DNA of 20,454 nt from a virus: IMG/VR virus record IMGVR_UViG_3300033141_000889, positions 1-20,454 of that record; one strand, written 5' to 3'. Under the pieces are notes generated by a model, which saw nothing but the letters and a program-made list of their open reading frames with translations, had not been told where the DNA came from and ran no database searches. Within the stretch, counting starts at the first letter, position 1. Each line of letters starts with the position of its first letter. Both the position numbers and the translations under genes were made by a program. Below are positions 7,623 through 14,652 of the stretch, piece after piece.

Positions 7623-8200
7623 AGAATCTCGGAAGGCTTCATCGCTGCGCTCTTGGGCTCGCTCGGCGGCATCTCCGCTTCGTGCTCCGGGCCGATCCCG
7701 GCTGACATCGCGAGCCCGGCCAATTGCGGCCGCAAATCGCCCCATATGCTCTCGACGAAAGGGCCGTAGTTGACCGTCAGTACCCAGCGCACGGCGTCGA
7801 TCGCCTCGCGTAGGTTGCCGCCGCCGAAAGCTGCGGTGCGCTGCCCGTCGTCGAGCAGCGGTTGCTTGCGCAACTCGCCGCCGACCGTGGCGATCCGGGT
7901 CGTCGTCGCCAGGATGCGCGCGATGAGCTTCGACCCGCCGGCGGCGATGACCCTGCCGGGCAGCTCGCCGAGCGCACCGATCGCCTGGCCGAGCACCTTC
8001 TCGTCGAGGTCGAGCGCTCCGGCGTTACCGCCGAGCAGCACCGACTTGAATGCCTCGCCGAGCGGCCCGCCAACCATCGCCGCGAGCTCTAAGCCGAGGT
8101 CGAAGCACTGGTCGAAGGCGAACGGCACTGTCTCGTAGCGGTGCTCGCGACCGTCGAGGTCGAAGAGCGTCGTGTCGACCGACATGAGCTCAGAACCCAA
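7619..8200 (-). CDS. Tail assembly chaperone
   Basis: A 193-aa protein between tail tube and tape measure. The start is a TTG at 8200, chosen because AGGAGG (8207-8212) lies exactly six bases before it; the in-frame ATG at 8185 would be 21 bases away. Residues 1-45 are strands plus a helix (FDLDGREHRYETVPFAFDQ), residues 50-140 are helical with a Gly-rich centre (ALDLDEKVLGQAIGALGELP), and the C-terminus is Pro/Ser/Lys-rich. This type binds the tape measure during tail assembly in lambda- and Mu-like phages. The gene ends in TGA that overlaps a GTG of the next ORF. Identification rests on position and overall pattern. Confidence 0.68.
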   Translation of the reverse strand: MGSELMSVDTTLFDLDGREHRYETVPFAFDQCFDLGLELAAMVGGPLGEAFKSVLLGGNAGALDLDEKVLGQAIGALGELPGRVIAAGGSKLIARILATTTRIATVGGELRKQPLLDDGQRTAAFGGGNLREAIDAVRWVLTVNYGPFVESIWGDLRPQLAGLAMSAGIGPEHEAEMPPSEPKSAAMKPSEIL

Positions 8201-8206
8201 GGATCA

Positions 8207-8212
8207 CCTCCT
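8207..8212 (-). promoter_or_regulatory. AGGAGG ribosome binding site deciding a TTG start
   Basis: A complete AGGAGG on the minus strand, overlapping the tube gene's TAG stop and lying six bases before the TTG at 8200. The same AGGAGG-N6-start geometry precedes the portal gene, so the TTG is credible as the true start of the chaperone. Confidence 0.75.
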
Positions 8213-8651
8213 ATGCCGAGACGAGATAGCGGTTGGCGCCTTCGGTCCAGCCGCCAGGCTGGATCTCGGCGACGAAGGCCCACGGCACGACGAGCGGCTC
8301 GGTGCTGCCCTTGATCTCCGGCGGCAAGAAGTAGGACGTCTGCGCGATAACCAAGCTCGTGCCCTCGAGATCCTTGATCAGCATCGGCCCGGTCTGGCCA
8401 GGCGTGCCGAGGATATCCAGGGCGACCTTCGCGCTGATTAGCTCATTGATCGGCGATCCCTTTACGATCGACACCGTGCCGTCGTAGAGCACCGCAGGGG
8501 TGCCGCTGCGAACGCTCGCGCCGTGCGTCCCTTCGATCTCAGTGAAGGGCTTGTTGCGCGGCGCCAGCGTCAGAAACTCGCCAGACGCGAACTCGAAGAG
8601 CTGGATCCCCATGACGGTGATCGACAGTCGGTTTGGGTCGAAATGATACAT
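8211..8651 (-). CDS. Tail tube protein (DUF3277-like)
   Basis: A 146-aa protein directly after the sheath gene. The start at 8651 has AGGAG a few bases upstream. The N-terminus YHFDPNRLSITVMGIQLFEF, then FLTLAPRNKPFTEIEGTHG and VRSGTPAVLYDGTVSIVKGS, is the typical opening of phage tube proteins of the DUF3277 type in compact contractile tails: 'y.p..v.....g......g.......r......' followed by a 'G..G...rs...d....i.i.l...s..n..l' strand set. The protein would stack in hexameric rings to form the inner tube through which DNA passes. Its length and position after sheath are both standard. Confidence 0.88.
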   Translation of the reverse strand: MYHFDPNRLSITVMGIQLFEFASGEFLTLAPRNKPFTEIEGTHGASVRSGTPAVLYDGTVSIVKGSPINELISAKVALDILGTPGQTGPMLIKDLEGTSLVIAQTSYFLPPEIKGSTEPLVVPWAFVAEIQPGGWTEGANRYLVSA

Positions 8652-8678
8652 GCTCGATCTCCTGCTCGGGGGTTGCCG

Positions 8679-9725
8679 CTAGAACGTGATCCCGATGTTG
8701 AAATTGAAATCCTTGATCGCGCCGGCCTTCTGCACCGTGCCAGCGATCGTGACCGTCTTGGTCGCGCGCGTCACTGCCGATATATCGACCAGTTTCGGCA
8801 CGTCGAGCACGAGCGAGTTTTTGACGAAGTGCCCGGCCTTCACTCCGACCGCGACGACCGCCCGGATCACTCCTTCGCAGAGCGCGATCCCGTCGTCGTC
8901 GTAGGCGATCTTCGAGTTGGCCATGCTCTGGCGTTTCGCGAGCGCCGCGATCCCCTCGCCGAGGCGTGCTTCGAACCAATCTTCGATGATCTTGTCTTCG
9001 ATCCAATCGCCGCCGAACAGCACGCCGGGGCGCATGACAGAGCCGCCCTTGAAAGGCAGATAGAGGTTGCCGTTCAGCCCCTCGACGACTGCCTTTTTCG
9101 TGGCGTCGATGTCGGCCGAGCCGGGAGCGCTGCAGCCGACGAGCTCTTTGTCGTGGGCAACGCTGCTCTGGCTGTCGAGGTCGCACGACAGGATCGTGGC
9201 CAACCAGTCGAGGTCGACGAACTCGTCGTCGTCGTCGTGCCAGGTGCCGAAAGCGCGGTTGTTGTTGTCGGCCTGGAGATCTTCGAAGAGGTTCGCAGGC
9301 GTGCCGGCAGTGATCGCCGCGTCGCTGGACTGGATCGAACCGATGCGACCGTTCGCTGCGACCCACGTCGCCAGGTCGTCCTGTGTGGCCTGCGTGCGGT
9401 CGTCGCAAACGACGCCATAGAACTCTGACCAGGCGATGAGCAGCGCGTCGAGGTCGGTGTCGAGCGTCGCGTACGTCACCGGGGCGACGGCGATATCGGG
9501 CGGCCTCAACTCCTGCGAAAAGAACGCAGCCAGGGCGAGCATAGCCGGCGCGCTCAGATCGGTGTCTGCCTGCGCGTCGCGGTTGCTCGTGTAAAGCCGG
9601 TAGTCTTCGGTGAAGCCTGCCTCTACCTCCTCCGTCGCCAGCACGATCCGGCCGAAGTTGGCAATGTCGACAGACATCGACTCGCCGTAGATGTTGATAT
9701 TGATGTCCAGGTCGTGAGAAGCCAT
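8679..9725 (-). CDS. Tail sheath protein (DUF3383-like)
   Basis: A 348-aa acidic protein with AGGAG before ATG 9725 (CCCATAGGAGTTACCGATG). The centre has GVVCDDRTQATQDDLATWVA, a Rossmann-like strand-helix segment seen in DUF3383 sheath proteins, then an acidic run HDDDDEFVDLDWL encoded by a GTC/GAC repeat tract near 9221. The C-terminal domain (VAVGVKAGHFVKNSLVLDVP then KAGAIKDFNFNIGITF) resembles the conserved sheath C-terminus that makes inter-subunit strands. A tube gene follows directly, so the phage has a contractile tail. Shorter than many sheath proteins, it is consistent with a compact tail that lacks decorating domains. Confidence 0.88.
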   Translation of the reverse strand: MASHDLDININIYGESMSVDIANFGRIVLATEEVEAGFTEDYRLYTSNRDAQADTDLSAPAMLALAAFFSQELRPPDIAVAPVTYATLDTDLDALLIAWSEFYGVVCDDRTQATQDDLATWVAANGRIGSIQSSDAAITAGTPANLFEDLQADNNNRAFGTWHDDDDEFVDLDWLATILSCDLDSQSSVAHDKELVGCSAPGSADIDATKKAVVEGLNGNLYLPFKGGSVMRPGVLFGGDWIEDKIIEDWFEARLGEGIAALAKRQSMANSKIAYDDDGIALCEGVIRAVVAVGVKAGHFVKNSLVLDVPKLVDISAVTRATKTVTIAGTVQKAGAIKDFNFNIGITF

Positions 9726-9734
9726 CGGTAACTC

Positions 9735-10295
9735 CTATGGGTACGTTGCGTCAAAACCGCTGTAGCCCATTGCGTTGACTGTTTCAATGGTACCAACCCT
9801 GCTCGAATCCGCCGCCATGTAGACCACGGCGAACTCGATCATCGCGCTGACCTCGTGCACCGTCTCGCGTAGCTCGCGCGTGTCGAAGACGTCTGCGATG
9901 TCGCGGATCGCGATCCCTGCGGTGTTCAGGTATGCCTGCTCGACCAGCCGACCGCGCGCGGTCGGCAGTAGCTCGGCCAGGTCCGGGCCGGTGTCGCCGT
10001 AGAACTTGACCTCGACGACGAGCTCGCGCGTGCGCGTTAGTGCGAGCTCGTGCGTTGAGCCGTCCGGGTCGGCCGGTGCTACCTCGGCGCCTACCCGCCG
10101 GTGCGGTGTCGCGCTCAGGTTGCGGCTGCTCGTGCGCTCTACCGTCGCGTAGGGAAACGCGATCGACAGGCGCGAGCCGTCGGCGGCGAGCGGCTTTGCA
10201 TTGATGACCTTGCTAAGCGTCGGCAGCGCAAGCTCGACGTAGCCGCGGAAGGCGTCGAGCGCTTCGCGTGCTGTTAATGCGAGCGTGCTACTCAT
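9735..10295 (-). CDS. Tail terminator / neck protein (gp12-like neck terminator type)
   Basis: A 186-aa protein whose ATG (10295) lies 8 bases inside the previous gene's end. The pattern FRGYVELALPTLSKVINAKP near the N-terminus, FPYATVERTSS and then ELVVEVKFYGDTGPDLAELL resembles the phage neck terminator gp12-like group: a helix, 'P.py..v', then alternating strands ending in a 'v.v.fyG.....' motif. In such phages the protein caps the tail tube and sheath and joins them to the head. The C-terminal YMAADSSRVGTIETVNAMGY is a shared strand-loop feature. Position immediately before the sheath gene agrees. Confidence 0.72.
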   Translation of the reverse strand: MSSTLALTAREALDAFRGYVELALPTLSKVINAKPLAADGSRLSIAFPYATVERTSSRNLSATPHRRVGAEVAPADPDGSTHELALTRTRELVVEVKFYGDTGPDLAELLPTARGRLVEQAYLNTAGIAIRDIADVFDTRELRETVHEVSAMIEFAVVYMAADSSRVGTIETVNAMGYSGFDATYP

Positions 10296-10635
10296 CGCTG
10301 CCGACCTCGGCGCAGATGTACGCCACGTGAGGCAGCCCGGACACGTGTGCTACGTGGTCGATCTCGGCGATCGGCATCAATGTGCCCTTCGACGTCGCGA
10401 ACCGGATCTGGCCTGGCTTGAGGTGGCTGACACGGCCCACGTCTCCTTCGGTGTAGACGACCCAGCGGGCCGACCTGCGCGCTGCCTCCGGCAGCAACTC
10501 GATCTGCGCCTGGCCGACCGGCTGCACCGATCCCCATACCGTCGCGGTGCTGCCGCCGGAAAGCACAATCTCGCCGTTAACGATGCTTTGGCTGTAGCCC
10601 GTCGCCGTGATCTGCTCGCGGCCGAGGAGTCGCAT
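10288..10635 (-). CDS. Head-tail stopper/adaptor-like protein
   Basis: A 115-aa protein. The ATG at 10635 overlaps the previous TAA (TAATG). Longer readings upstream run through the preceding gene in another frame and are disregarded. The core IVLSGGSTATVWGSVQPVGQ, QIELLPEAARRSARW and VVYTEGDV fits the head-closure or stopper proteins ('asvQP.....l..LPeG.R.......y'), beta-barrel proteins that plug the connector until tail joining. It stands between the neck protein and the tail terminator, as in many siphophage and myophage neck cassettes. The assignment is by pattern and position. Confidence 0.62.
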   Translation of the reverse strand: MRLLGREQITATGYSQSIVNGEIVLSGGSTATVWGSVQPVGQAQIELLPEAARRSARWVVYTEGDVGRVSHLKPGQIRFATSKGTLMPIAEIDHVAHVSGLPHVAYICAEVGSDE

Positions 10636-11123
10636 TAGACAGCGTCCCCTTCGCGCGGCCGGCGCGGGTCGTCTCCGGCCGCGACGGTGCCTGACGACGC
10701 TGCTCGGCGCGAGCCGACCCTGCCGCCCTCGAAGACCGTCGAGCGGATCGCCTTTGCCATCCGACCAGAGCGGCGTTGTACAACGCGCATCGCCGCCGCG
10801 CGCATCGCCGCCTGGATCGGCTTGCCCATGAGAGCATGGATCCGCTGCGGCGTGTCGGTGCGTCCGGCGAGTAGCTCCTTGTGGATGCGATCGAAGGCTG
10901 CGTCGGTGCTGCCCCGCGCGGCGTCGTAGCCGCTGGCGATAGCGGTGTGCACTCGCAGGATCGCCGCGACCTTCGCGACCTCCTGACCGCGTGCGCCGCC
11001 GCCGCTGCGTGGATAGCGCAGCTTCCAATTCAGGATCCCGTTGCGCAACTCGAGCCCGTCGGCCTTCGCCGTCGCGCGCGCCATCGCGCCGAATCCCAGA
11101 TCTTTGTCTTCGACGTGCTGCAC
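10635..11123 (-). CDS. Neck/tail-completion protein, weakly HK97 gp10-like
   Basis: A 162-aa basic protein with a GTG start at 11123, three bases after the upstream stop; an internal ATG at 11084 is the alternative. It is largely helical, with KPIQAAMRAAAMRVVQRRSG, RMAKAIRSTVFEGGRV near the C-terminus, reminiscent of the 'a....Ap..tG.L..si.......' ending of HK97 gp10-type neck proteins. The last 20 residues are Arg/Asp/Pro-rich. It sits between the helical K/A/E-rich protein and the stopper. The family call is weak; a neck or tail-joining role follows from context. Confidence 0.5.
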   Translation of the reverse strand: MQHVEDKDLGFGAMARATAKADGLELRNGILNWKLRYPRSGGGARGQEVAKVAAILRVHTAIASGYDAARGSTDAAFDRIHKELLAGRTDTPQRIHALMGKPIQAAMRAAAMRVVQRRSGRMAKAIRSTVFEGGRVGSRRAASSGTVAAGDDPRRPREGDAV

Positions 11124-11126
11124 GTT

Positions 11127-11564
11127 CTACTTCGCCTTCGCTTCTGCTTCCTTGGCCGCGGCGGCGGCGTTTGCCTTGCCCTGCGCCTGCAGCGCCGCGC
11201 GGCGCTTCTCGGCCTGCGCCTTGCGCGCCTTGCGAGCATCGAAGACCTTGAGCCGCGCCGCCTCGAGCTTGCCGCGGTCGGCCTGCGCCTGCTTCGCTGC
11301 GCGCTCGCGACCTTCCTTGACCTGCTCCGCGTTCGCGCGGCGTGCCGCGGTGGCGCGCTCGAAGGCTGCGCGCTGCTCGGGGTGCTCCTTGTCGCGCTCG
11401 GCAGACTTCTCGGCCTGGTCGAGCAGGTAGGCGTCGGCGTCGTGCGCGATCCGCGGTACCATCCGGGCATACTCGGCGTCAGTAACGCGGATCCGCGAGC
11501 CGGAGAGCACGCGGCCTTTTTTGCCGGGGCGCTCGAGGTTGACTTTCAGGATCACAGCTCTCAT
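11127..11564 (-). CDS. Lys/Ala/Glu-rich helical protein of the head-tail region
   Basis: The start is ATG 11564, one base after the connector stop and preceded by AAGGCGG. The resulting 145-aa protein has a short strand-rich N-domain (residues 1-50: MRAVILKVNLERPGKKGRVL, then SGSRIRVTDAEYARMV), which resembles small phage domains of the type 'G.....G..i.v.d.e...l', followed by about 95 residues that are almost pure Ala, Lys, Glu, Arg and Gln, predicted as one long helix or coiled coil. No known function is recognised. The position between connector and neck proteins suggests a structural or assembly-factor role, but nothing in the sequence shows which. Confidence 0.65.
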   Translation of the reverse strand: MRAVILKVNLERPGKKGRVLSGSRIRVTDAEYARMVPRIAHDADAYLLDQAEKSAERDKEHPEQRAAFERATAARRANAEQVKEGRERAAKQAQADRGKLEAARLKVFDARKARKAQAEKRRAALQAQGKANAAAAAKEAEAKAK

Positions 11565-11565
11565 G

Positions 11566-12003
11566 TCATACCGCCTTTGGAATTCTGAGAAGGTTTGCGA
11601 ACGCGCCCGACCAGAACTGCATCGCCGCGCGGCGCGCGTGCGTTGCGGCGCTGAGCCCGGAGACGCCGCCGGCGTACGCTTCCTGTAGCGCGCCGGTCTT
11701 GACCATGGCAACGCCGCCGCTTACGGGGCTGCTATAGATCGCGCGCATTGCCTTGACCCACTCGAAGACGCCGAGCGCGATCAGCGCATCGGCGGTTGGG
11801 TCGTCGGGCGTCGTGTCGACAAGCTCGTCGGTGTCCGGGTCGGTGTAGTACCACTCGGCGAGCTCGTCGAGGTCGGCCGACGCCGCAGCGAGCCAGAGGC
11901 CCAGATTCGAGTCTTCGCTCGTATCGTCGGACGCGAGCCCGACGTAGACACGCAGGGATTCGCCGAACAGGCCGAATGTAAAGCTACTCGCCGCCGTTGC
12001 CAT
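11566..12003 (-). CDS. Head-tail connector (gp6-like adaptor)
   Basis: A 145-aa protein overlapping the HeH-like gene by 20 bases. Mostly helical: LWLAAASADLDELAEWYYTD, then ALIALGVFEWVKAMRAIYSS. The pattern 'a...aD.....y......d..d.....p.....ai..gv.ewv..' is that of gp6-type connectors, helical bundles that assemble as a ring beneath the portal and provide the docking site for the stopper. The acidic loop (TDPDTDELVDTTPDDPT) separates the first and second helical parts. Position after capsid and before neck genes is standard. Function assigned from fold pattern and position rather than a defining motif. Confidence 0.68.
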   Translation of the reverse strand: MATAASSFTFGLFGESLRVYVGLASDDTSEDSNLGLWLAAASADLDELAEWYYTDPDTDELVDTTPDDPTADALIALGVFEWVKAMRAIYSSPVSGGVAMVKTGALQEAYAGGVSGLSAATHARRAAMQFWSGAFANLLRIPKAV

Positions 12004-12304
12004 CGGAAGCCCCGGCCATGGTTGCGGCCCAGAGTTGGGCGCGTAGCTCCGGCAGCAGCGCGCGCTTGTTGTGCTCGACGCCGAGCGTGCCCAGCGCGAT
12101 CATGATCTCGTGCCTTGTCATGTCTGCGACCGCGTAGCGCTGGCGAGGGGGCGGCGCCGGAGCAGGCGCCGCGGTGGCGTTCTGCTCCGGCGCGTCGTCG
12201 TTGTGCTGGGGATTGGGGGCGGGCGCCCGCTGTGCGCGGGCGGAGCCGAGCCGACGACACCGGCGGCGTCGCGTACGGCGTGACTCTGTGGTGGGAATGC
12301 TCAT
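11984..12304 (-). CDS. Small protein with HeH/SAP-like domain
   Basis: A 106-aa protein between the capsid and connector genes, with AGGAAG ahead of its ATG. The N-terminal 50 residues are Arg-rich and then Pro/Ala-rich (APAPAPPPRQR), probably disordered. Residues about 62-98 read MTRHEIMIALGTLGVEHNKR then ALLPELRAQLW, matching the HeH/LEM/SAP-like helix-extended-helix pattern ('t..el...L...gi......kaeL...L'). Small proteins of this type are frequent after capsid genes. They might bind DNA or the capsid during assembly; the precise role is unknown. Confidence 0.65.
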   Translation of the reverse strand: MSIPTTESRRTRRRRCRRLGSARAQRAPAPNPQHNDDAPEQNATAAPAPAPPPRQRYAVADMTRHEIMIALGTLGVEHNKRALLPELRAQLWAATMAGASDGNGGE

Positions 12305-12316
12305 GCGGTGGCTTCC

Positions 12317-13993
12317 TTACGCCGTGGGCGGCGCGTCGAAGTAACAGCGGCGCCAGGCGGTGCCGACCTTGAGCAGGTGCGCGAAGCTCTGCTCGTAGAG
12401 CATGGTCTGCTGATTCGAGATCAGCTGGTCGTTGACGTAGCCGACCACCATTTCCGCGTCAGGCACGCGGCAGAAGCTCGACGCCTGCTGCGGGTCGAAT
12501 ACCAGCGCGTACGTCTGCGCGATCTTGCTGGACAGCACGACGCGCACGCCACCGATCGCCTTCAGCGTCGGCGTGTTGATGATCGCCGGGCCTTCACCGG
12601 CGCCGTGCACGTAATTCATGTTCGCGTCTTTCGCATTCGCGAGCTTGAACCAGTCGAGCTTGTGCATCACGCAGACGATATTGCGATCGCCGGGGATGTT
12701 CGCAGCGGACCACAGAACCAGATCGGCACGGTTGCCGCCGTCTTCGAGCGACGTGCTCCACGTGTCGGTGCTGACGCTGTGCGCGGTGATCTGCGTCGAG
12801 TTGAGCAGGCCGTGCAGCTGCGGCGCCGTGCCGCTGCCGTAGAGTAGATGCCACTCGAGCACCTCGCGCAAGCGCACCGGGAGCCGCCCGCTCGCCCACG
12901 AGGCGAGGTCGAAGAGGTTCGTGCGGCGCAGGCGCTGACGGGTCAGGATTACGTACGTGGCGAGCGTCTGAATGTCGACGCTCTGCAGCGACGCCTTCAG
13001 CACGCCGGCCGGCTTGATCCCGTTCTCGGCGGTCGCCGCGAACTCCTCGCCGGTCAGCAGGTCGCCGTCGTCGCAGTCGTAGTCGACCACGTTCGTGGCG
13101 AAGGTGATCGTGGTTCCGGGGGTGATCGCGCTGACGGTGTGCGGGCCGTGCTTGCCCTCGTAACCGCTGGTAGCCGACCAGGCGTAGACGGTCTGGCCGA
13201 CGAAGAAGCCCTCGGTGTTGTGCACCGTGAACGCGCCAACGGCCGTGACGGATCCGCCGGTGATCGCGCCGTTGAGAGCGGCGACCACGTGGCCCTTGCT
13301 GCTCTCCTCGTCTTCTACCATCTCCTTGAAGGTGTCGGCGTCGACGACGCCGGGAGCCTCGAAGATCAGGTCGACCAGACCGATCGGGTCGCGGATGAGC
13401 TCGGTGAGGCCCTGCTGTACGATCGGGTCGCTCGCGTCGCTCATGAGCCCGTCGTCGATCACGACAGACGACTCGCCGGCGAAGCCGTGGCGACGGGCGA
13501 ACGGCATCGCGTTTTCGATCTTGAATCGCACCGACGCGCGCTTGTTGCCCTCGGCGAGCTCGCGGTACTTCTTCATTCCCTCGCCGGAAGCGAGCTCTTG
13601 CGCGAAGGCGCTGCCGAGGCGTCGCTCGGCAGGGCTCGGCGTGCCACCCATGGCTTCGACGCGGGCGGTGCGCTCGTCGATCTGCTTGATGAGATCGTGA
13701 TCCTTGTCGAGCCGGTCGGCGAGCTCGGCGTACTGCTCGCCGGCCTCGAGCTTGGCGAAGCGATCCGCGACGCTCTGCTCGGTGGCCAGACTCGCGGCGC
13801 GCGTGTCGATGAGCTCGATCCGCTCGTCGATCTTCGCGACGGTGTTACCGATGACCTCGATCTGCTCGGTGACCTTCGCGCCGAACGCCTCGAAGGCGGC
13901 AGCCGGAGCGGTGGGCGCCGGCGCGTCGAGAGACGCCGGGGGGCGGTTGAACGCGCCCGGCTTGGGCGCGAGCTTGGATCTCTTCTTTGACAT
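12317..13993 (-). CDS. Major capsid protein, HK97 fold, with inserted domain
   Basis: A 558-aa protein. ATG 13993 is preferred to a TTG two codons upstream because AGGAG (14003-14007) is nine bases before it. Residues about 35-115 are a coiled-coil delta/scaffold domain (VTEQIEVIGNTVAKIDERIE). The body carries HK97-fold marks: LIFEAPGVVDADTFKEMVED, FAATAENGIKPAG, ILTRQRLRR, a BALANCED helix RLREVLEWHLLYGSGTAPQL and the P-loop-like end VYGYVNDQLI-type strand (VVGYVNDQLISNQQ). Between residues about 232 and 316 lies an apparent inserted beta-rich domain (GGSVTAVGAFTV, EGFFVGQTVYAW, TPGTTITFATN, DGDLLTG), not found in compact HK97-type capsids. Cleavage of the scaffold by the adjacent protease, probably between 115 and 165, is inferred. 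Confidence 0.92.
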   Translation of the reverse strand: MSKKRSKLAPKPGAFNRPPASLDAPAPTAPAAAFEAFGAKVTEQIEVIGNTVAKIDERIELIDTRAASLATEQSVADRFAKLEAGEQYAELADRLDKDHDLIKQIDERTARVEAMGGTPSPAERRLGSAFAQELASGEGMKKYRELAEGNKRASVRFKIENAMPFARRHGFAGESSVVIDDGLMSDASDPIVQQGLTELIRDPIGLVDLIFEAPGVVDADTFKEMVEDEESSKGHVVAALNGAITGGSVTAVGAFTVHNTEGFFVGQTVYAWSATSGYEGKHGPHTVSAITPGTTITFATNVVDYDCDDGDLLTGEEFAATAENGIKPAGVLKASLQSVDIQTLATYVILTRQRLRRTNLFDLASWASGRLPVRLREVLEWHLLYGSGTAPQLHGLLNSTQITAHSVSTDTWSTSLEDGGNRADLVLWSAANIPGDRNIVCVMHKLDWFKLANAKDANMNYVHGAGEGPAIINTPTLKAIGGVRVVLSSKIAQTYALVFDPQQASSFCRVPDAEMVVGYVNDQLISNQQTMLYEQSFAHLLKVGTAWRRCYFDAPPTA

Positions 13994-13995
13994 GG

Positions 13996-14601
13996 TCAAA
14001 ATCTCCTCAGTCGGGCGGTGGCCCGGTGAATCGCCGCCGCTAGCGCGACCTCTGGATTGCTATCGATCGCCGGTGCCGCGGCAGGCTCCGGTTCGGCTGC
14101 TGCGCCTTCATCTGCGGCGCGCTCGACGAGCTCGGCGTACGCCTCTGGGTTCGCGCCCTCGGGGCAAGGGCCGACCTCGTAGATCGCCGAGAAGGAAAGC
14201 ATGTGCTCGACTCCGTCGTCGTCTTCGGCGATCTCCCCGAAGTCGAATAGCATCGACGCGCCGGTGCGTGCCCTGCCATCCATGACGGTGAGTATGTCGA
14301 TCGTCTCGTCGGTAGCGAAGGGAATACCCTCGAAGTAGAGCCCGCGGTCGTCTTCGTGTAGCTCAGACGCTTCGCCGAGTTGCAACGACCAGACGTTGTG
14401 TGACCAGTAGACCGGCATCTGCTGCCCGGCCTGGCGCGCGAGCACCGACGCGAAGGCGCCAGGGTCGATCATCATGCGGCGCTTTTTCCACTCGAACGGA
14501 TCGAAGTACTCGAACTCGTTACCGGTGATCGCGGCATATCCCTGCAGCTTGACGGTGCTCGGATCGACGACTTCGATCTGTGCTCGGGGCTTGAGTGCCA
14601 T
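13996..14601 (-). CDS. Prohead maturation protease (HK97-type serine protease)
   Basis: A 201-aa protein of normal family length. The pattern VKLQGYAAITGNEFEYFDPF, MIDPGAFASVL, MPVYWSHN and EDDRGLYFEG follows HK97-type prohead protease (S21-like fold). The likely catalytic His is H68 in YWSHN and the likely catalytic Ser is S116 in RTGASMLFDFG. SFSAIYEVGPCPEGANPEAY is the usual end of the protease domain, and the last 35 residues are an Ala/Glu-rich tail. It cleaves the scaffold domain of the capsid protein encoded next. Its stop overlaps the capsid gene's Shine-Dalgarno area. No good Shine-Dalgarno precedes ATG 14601, and a hairpin lies 14 bases upstream. Confidence 0.9.
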   Translation of the reverse strand: MALKPRAQIEVVDPSTVKLQGYAAITGNEFEYFDPFEWKKRRMMIDPGAFASVLARQAGQQMPVYWSHNVWSLQLGEASELHEDDRGLYFEGIPFATDETIDILTVMDGRARTGASMLFDFGEIAEDDDGVEHMLSFSAIYEVGPCPEGANPEAYAELVERAADEGAAAEPEPAAAPAIDSNPEVALAAAIHRATARLRRF

Positions 14602-14614
14602 GTCGTCAGGCTAC

Positions 14615-14632
14615 CCGAGCTGAGCCGCTCGG
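14615..14632. repeat. Inverted repeat CCGAGC-N6-GCTCGG between protease start and plus-strand promoter
   Basis: Perfect 6-bp arms (14615-14620 and 14627-14632) with a six-base loop. On the minus strand it lies in the protease leader, 13 bases before the ATG. On the plus strand it sits 21 bases upstream of the -35 box at 14654. No T-run follows on either strand, so it is not a typical terminator. It could be a binding site or a leader hairpin that affects protease translation. Confidence 0.5.
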
Positions 14633-14652
14633 AAAAGGGGCCAACTTCGCCT

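Noticed and set aside
9215-9240. GTC/CGT tandem run as a microsatellite or phase-variable repeat
   Set aside because: It encodes an acidic HDDDDEFVD stretch with in-frame codons and normal GC bias; similar runs occur elsewhere (near 655-672) as poly-Thr codons. No evidence of length variation.
8523-9428. 301-codon plus-strand frame opposite the sheath and tube genes
   Set aside because: Antisense shadow crossing two recognised tail genes and the gap between them; no supporting start signal.
12848-13990. 380-codon open frame on the plus strand opposite the capsid gene
   Set aside because: Its frame is held open by the GC-rich codon bias of the capsid gene. The capsid product is clearly recognisable and no promoter or ribosome binding site serves the plus-strand frame.
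14615-14640. Hairpin read as a transcription terminator
   Set aside because: On the plus strand it is followed by AAAA, and on the minus strand its T-run precedes the stem, so neither direction has stem followed by T-run.
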